Assembly: GCA_016763355.1 (NCBI GenBank)
Contig: JAESTY010000027.1
Span: forward strand, 1-17,848
Reading direction: 5' to 3'
Length of the DNA stretch: 17,848 nucleotides
Source: Immundisolibacteraceae bacterium
Lineage (GTDB): Bacteria > Pseudomonadota > Gammaproteobacteria > Immundisolibacterales > Immundisolibacteraceae
In this document: one piece after another, positions 1-7,702 of the stretch
Numbering within the stretch: position 1 is the stretch's first letter
Layout: every line of letters begins with the position of its first letter
The notes under the pieces: model-generated
Told to the model about the DNA's origin: nothing
Database searches by the model: none
The model's input: only the letters and a program-made list of their open reading frames with translations
Position numbers and translations under genes: made by a program

Positions 1-3000
1 AAACTCGGGTGCACTACCTGCTCGGTGCCGATGGTCTACTGCGGAGCACTCCCAAGCCCCAAGGTAGTGGTTCCGTGAACGCAAACGCAAACGCAAACGC
101 AAATATATTAACGCGCCAAATCGACACCCTAATTGCGCGCACTGCACTCAAACAAAAAAACTCTCAGAACACCCTGCCTAACTTCCCAGTTATTAGTTAC
201 ACCGGCCCAGAGGGTCGTCCGGTGTTTGGTACCTATCATCCGATTAACGCTTTTAACACCCGGTGGGTATTAATCAGTGAAATAGACCAGGTTGAAGCCC
301 TTGCTGTTGCCCATTGGCTAGCCCGAATAACCGTTATTGTGTTGTTGATTACCGCCCTGTTAGTGATTGGACCCGCACTGTTTCAGGCTCGACGAATCAC
401 TCAACCGCTAATCGCACTCGCCAAAGCCAGTCGTGACGCCTCCTCAGGAAAACTAGACCAACGGGTAGAAGTAGCAAGCAATGATGAAATTGGCCAGCTA
501 GCCGACGACTTTAACCTGATGTTAGCACTGCGCAGCGCACACGTTGATGTTCTAGAACGTTCCCACCGGGAGACCGAACAAGCGCTAGCGGAACTTGCGG
601 AGCAAAAATTTGCGCTCGACCAGCACGCTCTGGTGTCGGTCACCGACCTTAACGGCACCATCACTTTTGCCAACCAAAAGTTTGTTGACGTCAGTGGTTA
701 CAAAATGACCGAAATCATGGGTCAAAACCACCGCGTGATCAACTCAGGTCATCACCCGCAGTCGTTCTGGGCACATATGTATAAAACCCTTGCCAGCGGC
801 AATATCTGGCATGGCGACATCTGCAACATGAACAAGCAGGGCGCTATCTACTGGGTCGCCAGTACGGTTGTGCCATTTCGAAATCAGACCGGGTCCATTC
901 AAAGTTATGTAGCCATCCGCACCGAGATTACCGAACAAAAGCAGGTCGAAGCTGCGCTGCACGAAGCTCGGACTATCGCTGAAGGTGCCACCGAGGCGAA
1001 AAGCGATTTTCTTGCCAATATGAGTCATGAAATTCGCACGCCGATGAACGGTGTTATCGGCATGACCAATTTACTACTCGATGGTGAGCTCAATGAAAAC
1101 CAGCACCAACGCGCCAGGACCATCAAACGTAGTGCGGAAGCCCTGCTCGGCATCATCAATGACATCCTTGATTTTTCCAAAATCGAAGCCGGTAAACTCG
1201 ACCTGGAACCGATTGAATTTGACCTGGGTGAACTCCTGTCTGACATGGCAGAGGCCCACTCTATCTATTCAGAAAACAGTGAAGTTGAACTCATCTGTCC
1301 GGCAAACCCGATGGATTCGCAATGGTTTATCGGCGACCCTGGCCGGATCAGGCAGATACTGACTAACCTTGTCGGTAACGCGCAGAAGTTCACTACCAAA
1401 GGCGAAATTGCAGTTCATTTCAACGCACTAGACCCGGTCGAGGGTCTCTGCAAATTACATTTTGAAGTGACCGACACTGGAATTGGCCTGAGCAAGTCGC
1501 AGCAGGAAAAACTGTTTGAAAGATTCAGTCAGGCCGATGCAACCACCACCCGTGAATATGGTGGAACCGGACTCGGGCTCTCAATTAGTAGCCAGCTAGT
1601 AGAGATGATGGACGGCGAGATTGGTGTTCGTAGCGTCGAAAATGAAGGCTCAACCTTCTGGTTCACGATTAACCTGCCGATCGCCGAACATAGACGAGAA
1701 ACTACCGAGCTGGTCGATTTATCCAGCCAACGCATGCTGATCGTCGATGACAATGCCACCAACAGACAGTTACTACATGAACTACTAAGCAGCTGGCAAA
1801 TTCAACATGACAAAGTCAGTAATGGCCCAAGGGCGTTACAGGCACTCTACGATGGCATCGAAAACCAAAACCCCTATACCCTGGTTTTACTCGATATGCA
1901 TATGCCGGGACTTGATGGCTCCCGGCTAGGCAAACAGATCATCAGTGAAGATCTGTTCGCCGATACCAAGGTACTGATGGTCACTGCCCAGGGTCGGCGC
2001 GGTGACGGCGAACGGATGAATAAGGCAGGTTTTGCCGGCGCGCTTAGTAAACCCATTAATCAGAAAACCCTTTATAGCCAGTTATTGGCCATCAGTGGAA
2101 TATCCCGAATCACTGAGCGCAGCCAAACAGAACATACAAACAGAGACCTGCCGCAGTTCTCAGCACGAGTATTGGTGGTAGAAGACAACACCACCAACCA
2201 ACAGGTTGCCAAAGGCATGTTGGCAAAATTTGGCATCGATGTAGATATTGCAGCCGATGGCCAGGAAGCCCTACGAACGCTAGCACTGCTCCCCTACGAC
2301 CTGGTTTTCATGGATTGCCAAATGCCGGTCATGGATGGCTTTGAGGCCACCGCATTGATCCGCGACCAGAGTTGGCACTGTATGGATCCGGATATTCCCG
2401 TGGTGGCCATGACAGCCAACGCCAGACCCGAAGACCACGCACGCTGCCTTGAAGCGGGCATGGACGATTATGTCAGCAAGCCCATCGACCCGACTAAATT
2501 AAGCCAGGCGCTGATCCGCTGGCTGCCTGAACCATCCCAACCAGACCAGGACGCAGATACTGCGGCCCCCAAACTAATCGATATCGAGCATCCGGTTGAT
2601 CACAGTATTGGCGTCGAACCAACTGATGCACCGGTTAAACCCCGTCGATTGATGGTCAATGATGACGAACTAATGCGCATGGTCACGGCAGCCTTCATGG
2701 GCGACCTGGTCGACCAAACCAGCTACCTAAAGGAGTTGGTTGCCAACAATTCGGTGCAGGAGGCCGTGCTCCAAGCCCATAAAATCCGCAACTCTGCGAT
2801 TAATGTTGGCGGCGTCGCCCTTAGTATTCTTGCCAATAAGCTCGAGCAACAAGGGCACTCCGACGAAGTTAGCACCATCAGCCAGGGTATGCCCAAACTT
2901 GAAAAAATCCTCACCCTGGAAGATGGCGATCGGCTCAATGCCCAGTTTCCGGGTTTTATTACGGCTGAAATCAATGAAATCGGTCTCGCACCATCTGACG

Positions 3001-3101
3001 CTAATAACACAGCCTCATCCAATCAACCCAACCAGCCCGAAACACCTGGATCTGAAAATCCAGACTTCGATAACGCCATCCAACATGCTAACGACCGCTA
3101 A
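1..3101 (+). CDS. Membrane hybrid sensor histidine kinase HK1 (Cache-like/HAMP/PAS/HisKA/HATPase/REC/REC/HPt), 5'-partial
   Basis: The reading frame is open to the left window edge, so the true start is upstream; a GTG at 9 is in frame and residues are numbered from it. Visible parts in order: the end of a periplasmic Cache-like sensor (about 1-95), a membrane helix (about 104-126), HAMP (127-180), a PAS domain (about 197-310), HisKA with His340 in MSHEIRTP, and HATPase with N-box Asn453/Asn457, DTGIG at 489-493 and GGTGLGL at 518-524. Receiver 1 has Asp580/581, acceptor Asp629 and Lys681; receiver 2 has Glu725/Asp726, acceptor Asp769 and Lys824. The HPt has His924, followed by a polar Asn/Pro/Gln-rich tail. 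This is the BarA/GacS-type phosphorelay layout with a periplasmic input. Oddities are an Asn-Ala repeat at residues 24-32 and an HPt motif HKIRNSA where HK2 and HK3 have HKIKGA. It is the first visible gene of the cluster, and its ligand cannot be inferred. Confidence 0.95.
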   Translation, partial: TRVHYLLGADGLLRSTPKPQGSGSVNANANANANILTRQIDTLIARTALKQKNSQNTLPNFPVISYTGPEGRPVFGTYHPINAFNTRWVLISEIDQVEALAVAHWLARITVIVLLITALLVIGPALFQARRITQPLIALAKASRDASSGKLDQRVEVASNDEIGQLADDFNLMLALRSAHVDVLERSHRETEQALAELAEQKFALDQHALVSVTDLNGTITFANQKFVDVSGYKMTEIMGQNHRVINSGHHPQSFWAHMYKTLASGNIWHGDICNMNKQGAIYWVASTVVPFRNQTGSIQSYVAIRTEITEQKQVEAALHEARTIAEGATEAKSDFLANMSHEIRTPMNGVIGMTNLLLDGELNENQHQRARTIKRSAEALLGIINDILDFSKIEAGKLDLEPIEFDLGELLSDMAEAHSIYSENSEVELICPANPMDSQWFIGDPGRIRQILTNLVGNAQKFTTKGEIAVHFNALDPVEGLCKLHFEVTDTGIGLSKSQQEKLFERFSQADATTTREYGGTGLGLSISSQLVEMMDGEIGVRSVENEGSTFWFTINLPIAEHRRETTELVDLSSQRMLIVDDNATNRQLLHELLSSWQIQHDKVSNGPRALQALYDGIENQNPYTLVLLDMHMPGLDGSRLGKQIISEDLFADTKVLMVTAQGRRGDGERMNKAGFAGALSKPINQKTLYSQLLAISGISRITERSQTEHTNRDLPQFSARVLVVEDNTTNQQVAKGMLAKFGIDVDIAADGQEALRTLALLPYDLVFMDCQMPVMDGFEATALIRDQSWHCMDPDIPVVAMTANARPEDHARCLEAGMDDYVSKPIDPTKLSQALIRWLPEPSQPDQDADTAAPKLIDIEHPVDHSIGVEPTDAPVKPRRLMVNDDELMRMVTAAFMGDLVDQTSYLKELVANNSVQEAVLQAHKIRNSAINVGGVALSILANKLEQQGHSDEVSTISQGMPKLEKILTLEDGDRLNAQFPGFITAEINEIGLAPSDANNTASSNQPNQPETPGSENPDFDNAIQHANDR
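81..104 (+). repeat. In-frame hexanucleotide repeat, 4 copies of GCAAAC
   Basis: Three exact GCAAAC units and a fourth GCAAAT lie head to tail inside HK1 and encode alternating Ala-Asn in the Cache-like sensor segment. A 6-bp unit keeps the reading frame, so copy-number change would alter loop length without breaking the kinase. Confidence 0.85.
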
Positions 3102-3171
3102 TTAGTCAGACCACAAGGATTCACCGATGAGAATCAATCCATGAAAATCGATCTAAGAGGACCAACCTAAG

Positions 3172-3519
3172 ATGAAATCCATGCTAATCATTGATGACAG
3201 CATTACCTCGCGGATGATGCTCAAATCGATTGTCTCCAAAGAACACAGCGACTGGACAATTTGCGAAGCAGCCAACAGTGAGGAAGCCCTTGCCCAGGTT
3301 AGTCAGCAAAGCTTCGACCTAGTCACTGTTGACTACAACATGCCCGGTATGGACGGCCTAACCCTGATCCCACTCCTGCAGAAAGAAATGCCGAATGCCA
3401 GAATTGCGCTATTAACCGCAAACATTCAGGACTACATCCAGCAGGGCGCAGATGATCTCGGTGTTCCAATCATTCACAAGCCCATTACTCCTGCCAAGGT
3501 ACTAGCTTATGTCGGCTGA
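3172..3519 (+). CDS. Stand-alone CheY-like receiver domain protein
   Basis: This 115-residue protein is a single REC domain with no output domain. It has the acidic pair Asp8/Asp9, acceptor Asp54 in VDYNMPGMDG, Thr82 and Lys103, so it should accept a phosphoryl group, by inference from an HPt or HisKA in this cluster. Start ATG 3172 is 70 nt after the HK1 stop, with an AGAGG ribosome-site-like stretch about 12 nt upstream. The last 11 nt overlap the next gene, which encodes a CheC-type phosphatase, so the two are probably translationally coupled and work as a pair. Only 12 residues follow Lys103, against about 20 in E. coli CheY, so the final helix (alpha 5) appears shortened. It could be a phosphate sink, a shuttle between HPt domains, or a regulator acting by protein contact. 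Confidence 0.93.
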   Translation: MKSMLIIDDSITSRMMLKSIVSKEHSDWTICEAANSEEALAQVSQQSFDLVTVDYNMPGMDGLTLIPLLQKEMPNARIALLTANIQDYIQQGADDLGVPIIHKPITPAKVLAYVG

Positions 3520-4135
3520 GGATCCCTTCGAAATCGTCCTCAACCCGTTGGAAATGGACTCACTTTCAGAAGTGATCAACATTGGCATGAGTCACGCAGC
3601 CACTGCCCTGGGCGCGATGATCAGTGAGCGGGTCCAGCTAGACGTGCCCGAAGTACGCTTTCTGACCCGCGACGATGTGATCGAACAACTGAATAACCTT
3701 TCTGGCGGTAAGGTCAGTGCAGTTTGCCAACGGTTTGATGGCTCCATCGGTGGCGATGCGCTGCTGCTATTTCCACAGGATAAATCTCTGGATCTGGTGC
3801 GGCTGTTGCTGTCATCGGATATGTCCCTGGAAATGCTCACCCAGCTCGAGCAGGAAGCGCTTACCGAGGTCGGCAACATTATTCTCAATGCCTGTTTCGG
3901 CAAAATTGCTAATTCGCTCAACATAACTATGGAGAGCACCCTGCCGAGTTATCTAATGGGTTCCTGCGAAGAGGTGATCGGAAATCTGGACGAACAGACC
4001 CGAGTGCTGTTCATGAGAGTTGATTTTTCAGTGCCTAATCACGATATCCGTGGTTTTGTCACCTTCGTCATGGATATTGAATCGACAGAAATACTTCACG
4101 GCCTGATCAGCCACCTTGCTACCCGTTATCAATAG
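3509..4135 (+). CDS. cheC: CheC-family CheY-P phosphatase
   Basis: This 208-residue protein is of normal CheC length. CheC-type phosphatases dephosphorylate CheY-like receivers through the pattern (D/S)xxxExxN followed 22 residues later by Pro. Both copies are present: Asp17-Glu21-Asn24-Pro47 (in DSLSEVINIG) and Glu116-Glu120-Asn123-Pro146 (in EQEALTEVGNIILN). Both have exactly 22 residues between Asn and Pro, so both sites look catalytically competent. Start ATG 3509 lies inside the end of the receiver gene (11-nt overlap), which makes that receiver the likely substrate; the REC domains of the kinases or the cyclase are alternatives. No CheA, CheW, CheD or chemoreceptor is in the window, so a role in this phosphorelay is more likely than in a classical chemotaxis array. 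That last step is inference. Confidence 0.9.
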   Translation: MSAEDPFEIVLNPLEMDSLSEVINIGMSHAATALGAMISERVQLDVPEVRFLTRDDVIEQLNNLSGGKVSAVCQRFDGSIGGDALLLFPQDKSLDLVRLLLSSDMSLEMLTQLEQEALTEVGNIILNACFGKIANSLNITMESTLPSYLMGSCEEVIGNLDEQTRVLFMRVDFSVPNHDIRGFVTFVMDIESTEILHGLISHLATRYQ

Positions 4136-6742
4136 TTGACAGATACCGATAATCAAATGGAATCCTCATCCCTGTCGTTACAGGCCAACCTGATTAATCG
4201 CCTTAATCACGGTGTGTTGTTGCTCGACGATCAACTCAACATTGTGACTGCTAACCACTGGTTTTTAAGTCGGCTAAAGAACCCGGTGGATGCGCAAATC
4301 GGTAAACCCCTTACCGAATTAGGCATCGAAAAAAGCAGTCGCTGTTATGGAGCTTGCAGTGACTCGATTGACCTGGGACTGGCTTCCCTGCTGTCAAACT
4401 CATTTCATCCCCACCCGTTACCGCTGTTTACCAAAAACCAGTCGGGTACCCAAAAAATCATCATCCAGCAGGAACTCACCATCAGCCCGCTCACCGAGGC
4501 AGATCAGCGCTACTGCCTGATAGAAATCAATGATGTATCCCGCGAGATCGGTCGGGAAGAAGTGCTCCGAGAAAAAGCTGCTGACCTGGCCCAGGCCCGT
4601 GACATCGCAGAGCATACCAACCGCCTGAAGTCAGATTTTCTGGCCAATATGAGTCATGAAATCCGCACTCCCATGAACGGCATCCTGGGCATGACCAGCC
4701 TGCTCATGGACAGCCCACTGACAAAACAACAGTTCAAGCAATCTCAAACAATCAAAAGTAGCGGCGAATTTCTACTCAGTATTATCAATGACATTCTTGA
4801 TTTTTCTAAAATTGAAGCTGGCAAGCTCGAGCTGGAAATTATCGATTTCGAGTTCGGCACCCTACTCGAAGAGGTCGCCGATTTACTCGCCTACCGCGCT
4901 TATGAGAAAAAACTCGAACTCATCTGTCCGTCCGGCGTGATTGAGGGTCAGTGGTATCGAGGCGACGCGGGTCGAATTCGACAAATATTGACTAACCTGG
5001 TCAGCAATGCGATTAAATTTACAGAAAAAGGCGAGGTTAAAGTCTGCTTTTTCCCTCCTGACGATGAGCCGTTATCTGCAGACCTGCATCAACCCAGAAC
5101 GGTCAACTTAACCGTCACCGACACCGGTATTGGGCTTAATGAAGACCAGCAAAAAGGCTTGTTTGAACGATTTTCACAGGCCGACAGCTCGACCTCTCGA
5201 CAATTTGGAGGCACCGGACTCGGCCTGTCGATCAGCAAACAACTTGTCGAACAGATGGGTGGCCAGATCAGCGCAACCAGCGTGTTCGGTGAAGGCTCAA
5301 CTTTTAGTTTTTCATTACAGCTAGAACCGGCCGAAACCTGCCTGGTGGCGCCCACCATGGACCACCTCAACGATCAGCATATTCTGGTGGTTGATGACAG
5401 TAAAGCCAGCCAGAAACTACTCGAACAATCGCTACAGCGTTGGGATATTGATCATCAGATCGTCAGCAGCGGTCCGCAGGCGCTACAGGCCCTTTACGAC
5501 GGGGTCGCCAATAGCAACCCGTTTACCATTGTGTTAATCGACAGTGATATGCCGGGCATGAGTGGACTTTCATTAGGCCGATCCGTGCGTGACGACCCCC
5601 AGCTGTCTGACAGCCGACTGGTGCTAATGATGCCCCGCGGTCGCCGGGGTAGCTCTCTGAAAAGAGACAAAGCCAAGTTCAACGGCTTTCTATCTAAACC
5701 GATTCAGCAGGCCGAACTCGGCGAGACCCTGATCAACGTTGCCCAGATTGATGCCAGCGACACCCAGTTCGCCCAGCAAACTCAAATTGCAGAACGCCCA
5801 CAGTTCCATGCTCGAGCGCTGGTGGTTGAAGACAATATCACCAACCAGATGGTCGCCAAAGGCATGCTGCAGAGATTTGGCATCGATGTTGAAGTCGCCG
5901 GCAATGGCGCGGAAGCCGTATCCACCCTCAAACAATTCCCATTCGACCTGGTGTTGATGGATTGCCAGATGCCGGTTATGGACGGCTATGAAGCCACCAG
6001 TACGATCCGCTGCCCTGAATCGGGAGTGCTAGATCCAGAGGTACCAATTATCGCGCTGACTGCCAATGCCATGAGTGATGACCGCCAGCACTGTATTGAT
6101 GCAGGCATGAACGATTACATCACCAAACCCATCGACCCGTCGACCTTGTTAAAGAGGCTTGAGCGCTGGCTACCCGCACACTGTAGCGCGCCGCCACCAG
6201 AGCCCCAGGAACCACCATCGGCAAATACCGTAACCACGGATACGCCGGCTAACAAGATTGCTGAATCGCCAAACAAAGCAATGTCAGCTAATCCACCCAA
6301 TCGTAACCCTGGCGATCTTCAAACCAACGCTACTCCCCCTACTGATAGCTCTGAACCAACAGACAGTCCCTCCAATCAGCCTCCGCCAGAAACCACGGCT
6401 GTCAACGCCGAGGTATTTGATCACAGCGGTATGGCTGCTCGGCTACTCAACGATGACGAATTAATACGCACGGTTGCAACCACCTTTCTCAATGATATGG
6501 ATGAACAAATTAGTAGCCTTAAAGCCCTGCTAGAGACTAATGAAGTAGACCAGTGCCAGGCCCAGGCCCACAAAATCAAAGGCGCCGCCGCCAATGTCGG
6601 TGGCCTGGCGTTGAGTCAGATCGCACTAGAACTGGAACAAGCTAGCCAACAGCACGATTTGCAGCTGATAAAAAGTCAGTTTCCTGAGCTAGAACAATGT
6701 TTTGGACAGCTTAAAACCGAAATGAATAAGAGGTTATTTTGA
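4136..6742 (+). CDS. Soluble hybrid histidine kinase HK2 (PAS-like/HisKA/HATPase/REC/REC/HPt)
   Basis: This 868-residue protein has no membrane segment, so it is probably cytosolic. An N-terminal PAS-like sensor (about 17-140) is followed by a short coiled linker, HisKA with His174 (MSHEIRTP), and HATPase with Asn287/Asn291, DTGIG at 329-333 and GGTGLGL at 358-364. Receiver 1 has Asp420/421, acceptor Asp469 and Lys521; receiver 2 has Glu565/Asp566, acceptor Asp609, Thr642 and Lys664. A Pro/Ser/Thr-rich linker (about 681-757) leads to an HPt with His812 in AHKIKGAAANVGG. Receiver 1 has Met-Met-Pro where a Thr/Ser normally sits, so it may be a weak or pseudo-receiver. TTG 4136 directly abuts the cheC stop and has no clear ribosome site, implying coupling; ATG 4157 in the same frame is an alternative. 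It is a close paralogue of HK1 and HK3. Confidence 0.94.
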   Translation: MTDTDNQMESSSLSLQANLINRLNHGVLLLDDQLNIVTANHWFLSRLKNPVDAQIGKPLTELGIEKSSRCYGACSDSIDLGLASLLSNSFHPHPLPLFTKNQSGTQKIIIQQELTISPLTEADQRYCLIEINDVSREIGREEVLREKAADLAQARDIAEHTNRLKSDFLANMSHEIRTPMNGILGMTSLLMDSPLTKQQFKQSQTIKSSGEFLLSIINDILDFSKIEAGKLELEIIDFEFGTLLEEVADLLAYRAYEKKLELICPSGVIEGQWYRGDAGRIRQILTNLVSNAIKFTEKGEVKVCFFPPDDEPLSADLHQPRTVNLTVTDTGIGLNEDQQKGLFERFSQADSSTSRQFGGTGLGLSISKQLVEQMGGQISATSVFGEGSTFSFSLQLEPAETCLVAPTMDHLNDQHILVVDDSKASQKLLEQSLQRWDIDHQIVSSGPQALQALYDGVANSNPFTIVLIDSDMPGMSGLSLGRSVRDDPQLSDSRLVLMMPRGRRGSSLKRDKAKFNGFLSKPIQQAELGETLINVAQIDASDTQFAQQTQIAERPQFHARALVVEDNITNQMVAKGMLQRFGIDVEVAGNGAEAVSTLKQFPFDLVLMDCQMPVMDGYEATSTIRCPESGVLDPEVPIIALTANAMSDDRQHCIDAGMNDYITKPIDPSTLLKRLERWLPAHCSAPPPEPQEPPSANTVTTDTPANKIAESPNKAMSANPPNRNPGDLQTNATPPTDSSEPTDSPSNQPPPETTAVNAEVFDHSGMAARLLNDDELIRTVATTFLNDMDEQISSLKALLETNEVDQCQAQAHKIKGAAANVGGLALSQIALELEQASQQHDLQLIKSQFPELEQCFGQLKTEMNKRLF

Positions 6743-6783
6743 GCCTGTTTAGGACCCTAAGAACAGCTGCCAGATTAAAAACC

Positions 6784-6788
6784 AGGAG
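6784..6788 (+). promoter_or_regulatory. Ribosome binding site AGGAG for the PhnD-like gene
   Basis: AGGAG lies 9 nt before GTG 6798 but only 3 nt before the in-frame TTG 6792, so spacing favours the GTG as start. It is one of the clearer ribosome sites in the cluster, fitting strong expression of a periplasmic binding protein. Confidence 0.6.
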
Positions 6789-6797
6789 TATTTGATA

Positions 6798-7697
6798 GTG
6801 GATAACGACCGAATAACCTTAACCCGTCAACGCTTATGGCTACCGCTGATATTGGCAGCGATTGCCCTGGTCGCCCTGCCGGGCCTGACCAATGCTCGAG
6901 CCCTGACCATCGGTTCGCTATCCGATACGCCAGATGCCGAAATCGCTCTGTTTTTACCACTGGCAACTTACCTATCGATGGGTTTGAAAGAATTCGACAT
7001 CGATAAAGGCAAAGTTCGGATCACCCGGACCCATGAGCAGATGGCCAATTTGATGAAACAGGGCAAGGTAGACCTGTTCATCGATAGCTCGGTCAGCGCA
7101 CTAAAAATGAACCGCCTTGGGGCGGGCGATTTTTTTCTGCGCCGCTGGAAAAAGGGTATTGCCGAATATCACAGCGTAATTTTCACCACTGCCAATAGTC
7201 CGCTCAAACAGATTTCTGACCTGGCCGGACATACCATCGGCTTCGAAGAACCCTTCTCATCGAGTGGTTACCTGTTACCCGCCAGTGAGATACGCAATCA
7301 CCATCTAATTTTAACCAAGGACCAGGTCGTCACTGATGACAAAAGTATTGATTCTCGTTTTACAGGGGCCGATGAAAACACCTTGATGTGGGTTCTGCAC
7401 GGTCGCCTGGATGCAGGGGCAATGGCCGGCAACAAACTCAAAAAACTCGCCGGCCCGCTGATCAGTGAACTCAAAATCATTCACACCAGCTCAACCATCC
7501 CATATCACGTCATGCTGACCCGGCCTGACCTGGAAAATCATCTTCAGGCAGCCATCAAAGACCTGTTAACAACTATGCACAGTACGGTTGTTGGCAAACG
7601 GGTGTTAAACGATTTTGAACGTACCAGCCGATTCGACGAAATCCCAGTCCAGGCCATCACCGAACTCTCAACCATCAACTTTGGTTCAGACCAATAA
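6798..7697 (+). CDS. PhnD-like periplasmic substrate-binding protein, probable ligand reader for HK3
   Basis: A Sec signal peptide (basic start, hydrophobic core about 14-30, cleavage probably after the NARA stretch near 35) is followed by a type II periplasmic binding fold of about 265 residues. The segment TIGFEEPFSSSGYLLP (about 146-161) matches the PhnD-family loop with a Ser-x-Ser-Gly element that holds the phosphate or phosphonate group in characterised members, so an oxyanion or organophosphorus ligand is possible but unproven. GTG 6798 is chosen over TTG 6792 because of AGGAG spacing. No ABC permease or ATPase is present. The gene is 49 nt after HK2 by its upstream frame limit and only 5 nt before HK3. 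This placement suggests a sensory role, presenting bound ligand to the periplasmic domain of HK3 as LuxP does for LuxQ or TorT for TorS. That role is inference. Confidence 0.85.
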   Translation: MDNDRITLTRQRLWLPLILAAIALVALPGLTNARALTIGSLSDTPDAEIALFLPLATYLSMGLKEFDIDKGKVRITRTHEQMANLMKQGKVDLFIDSSVSALKMNRLGAGDFFLRRWKKGIAEYHSVIFTTANSPLKQISDLAGHTIGFEEPFSSSGYLLPASEIRNHHLILTKDQVVTDDKSIDSRFTGADENTLMWVLHGRLDAGAMAGNKLKKLAGPLISELKIIHTSSTIPYHVMLTRPDLENHLQAAIKDLLTTMHSTVVGKRVLNDFERTSRFDEIPVQAITELSTINFGSDQ

Positions 7698-7702
7698 ACT
7701 CG

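Noticed and set aside
3127..3170. Tiny frames of 5 and 9 codons between HK1 and the receiver gene, considered as a leader peptide
   Set aside because: They have no attenuator hairpin and no biased residue content, and such frames arise easily by chance.
6749..6762. Small TTAGG/CCTAA dyad between HK2 and the PhnD-like gene as a terminator
   Set aside because: The stem is about 5 bp with a 2-nt loop and no T-run, and the flanking genes look co-transcribed.
6792..6797. TTG 6792 as the start of the PhnD-like protein
   Set aside because: It is only 3 nt from AGGAG, whereas GTG 6798 has a normal 9-nt spacing. The choice changes only two residues of the signal peptide.
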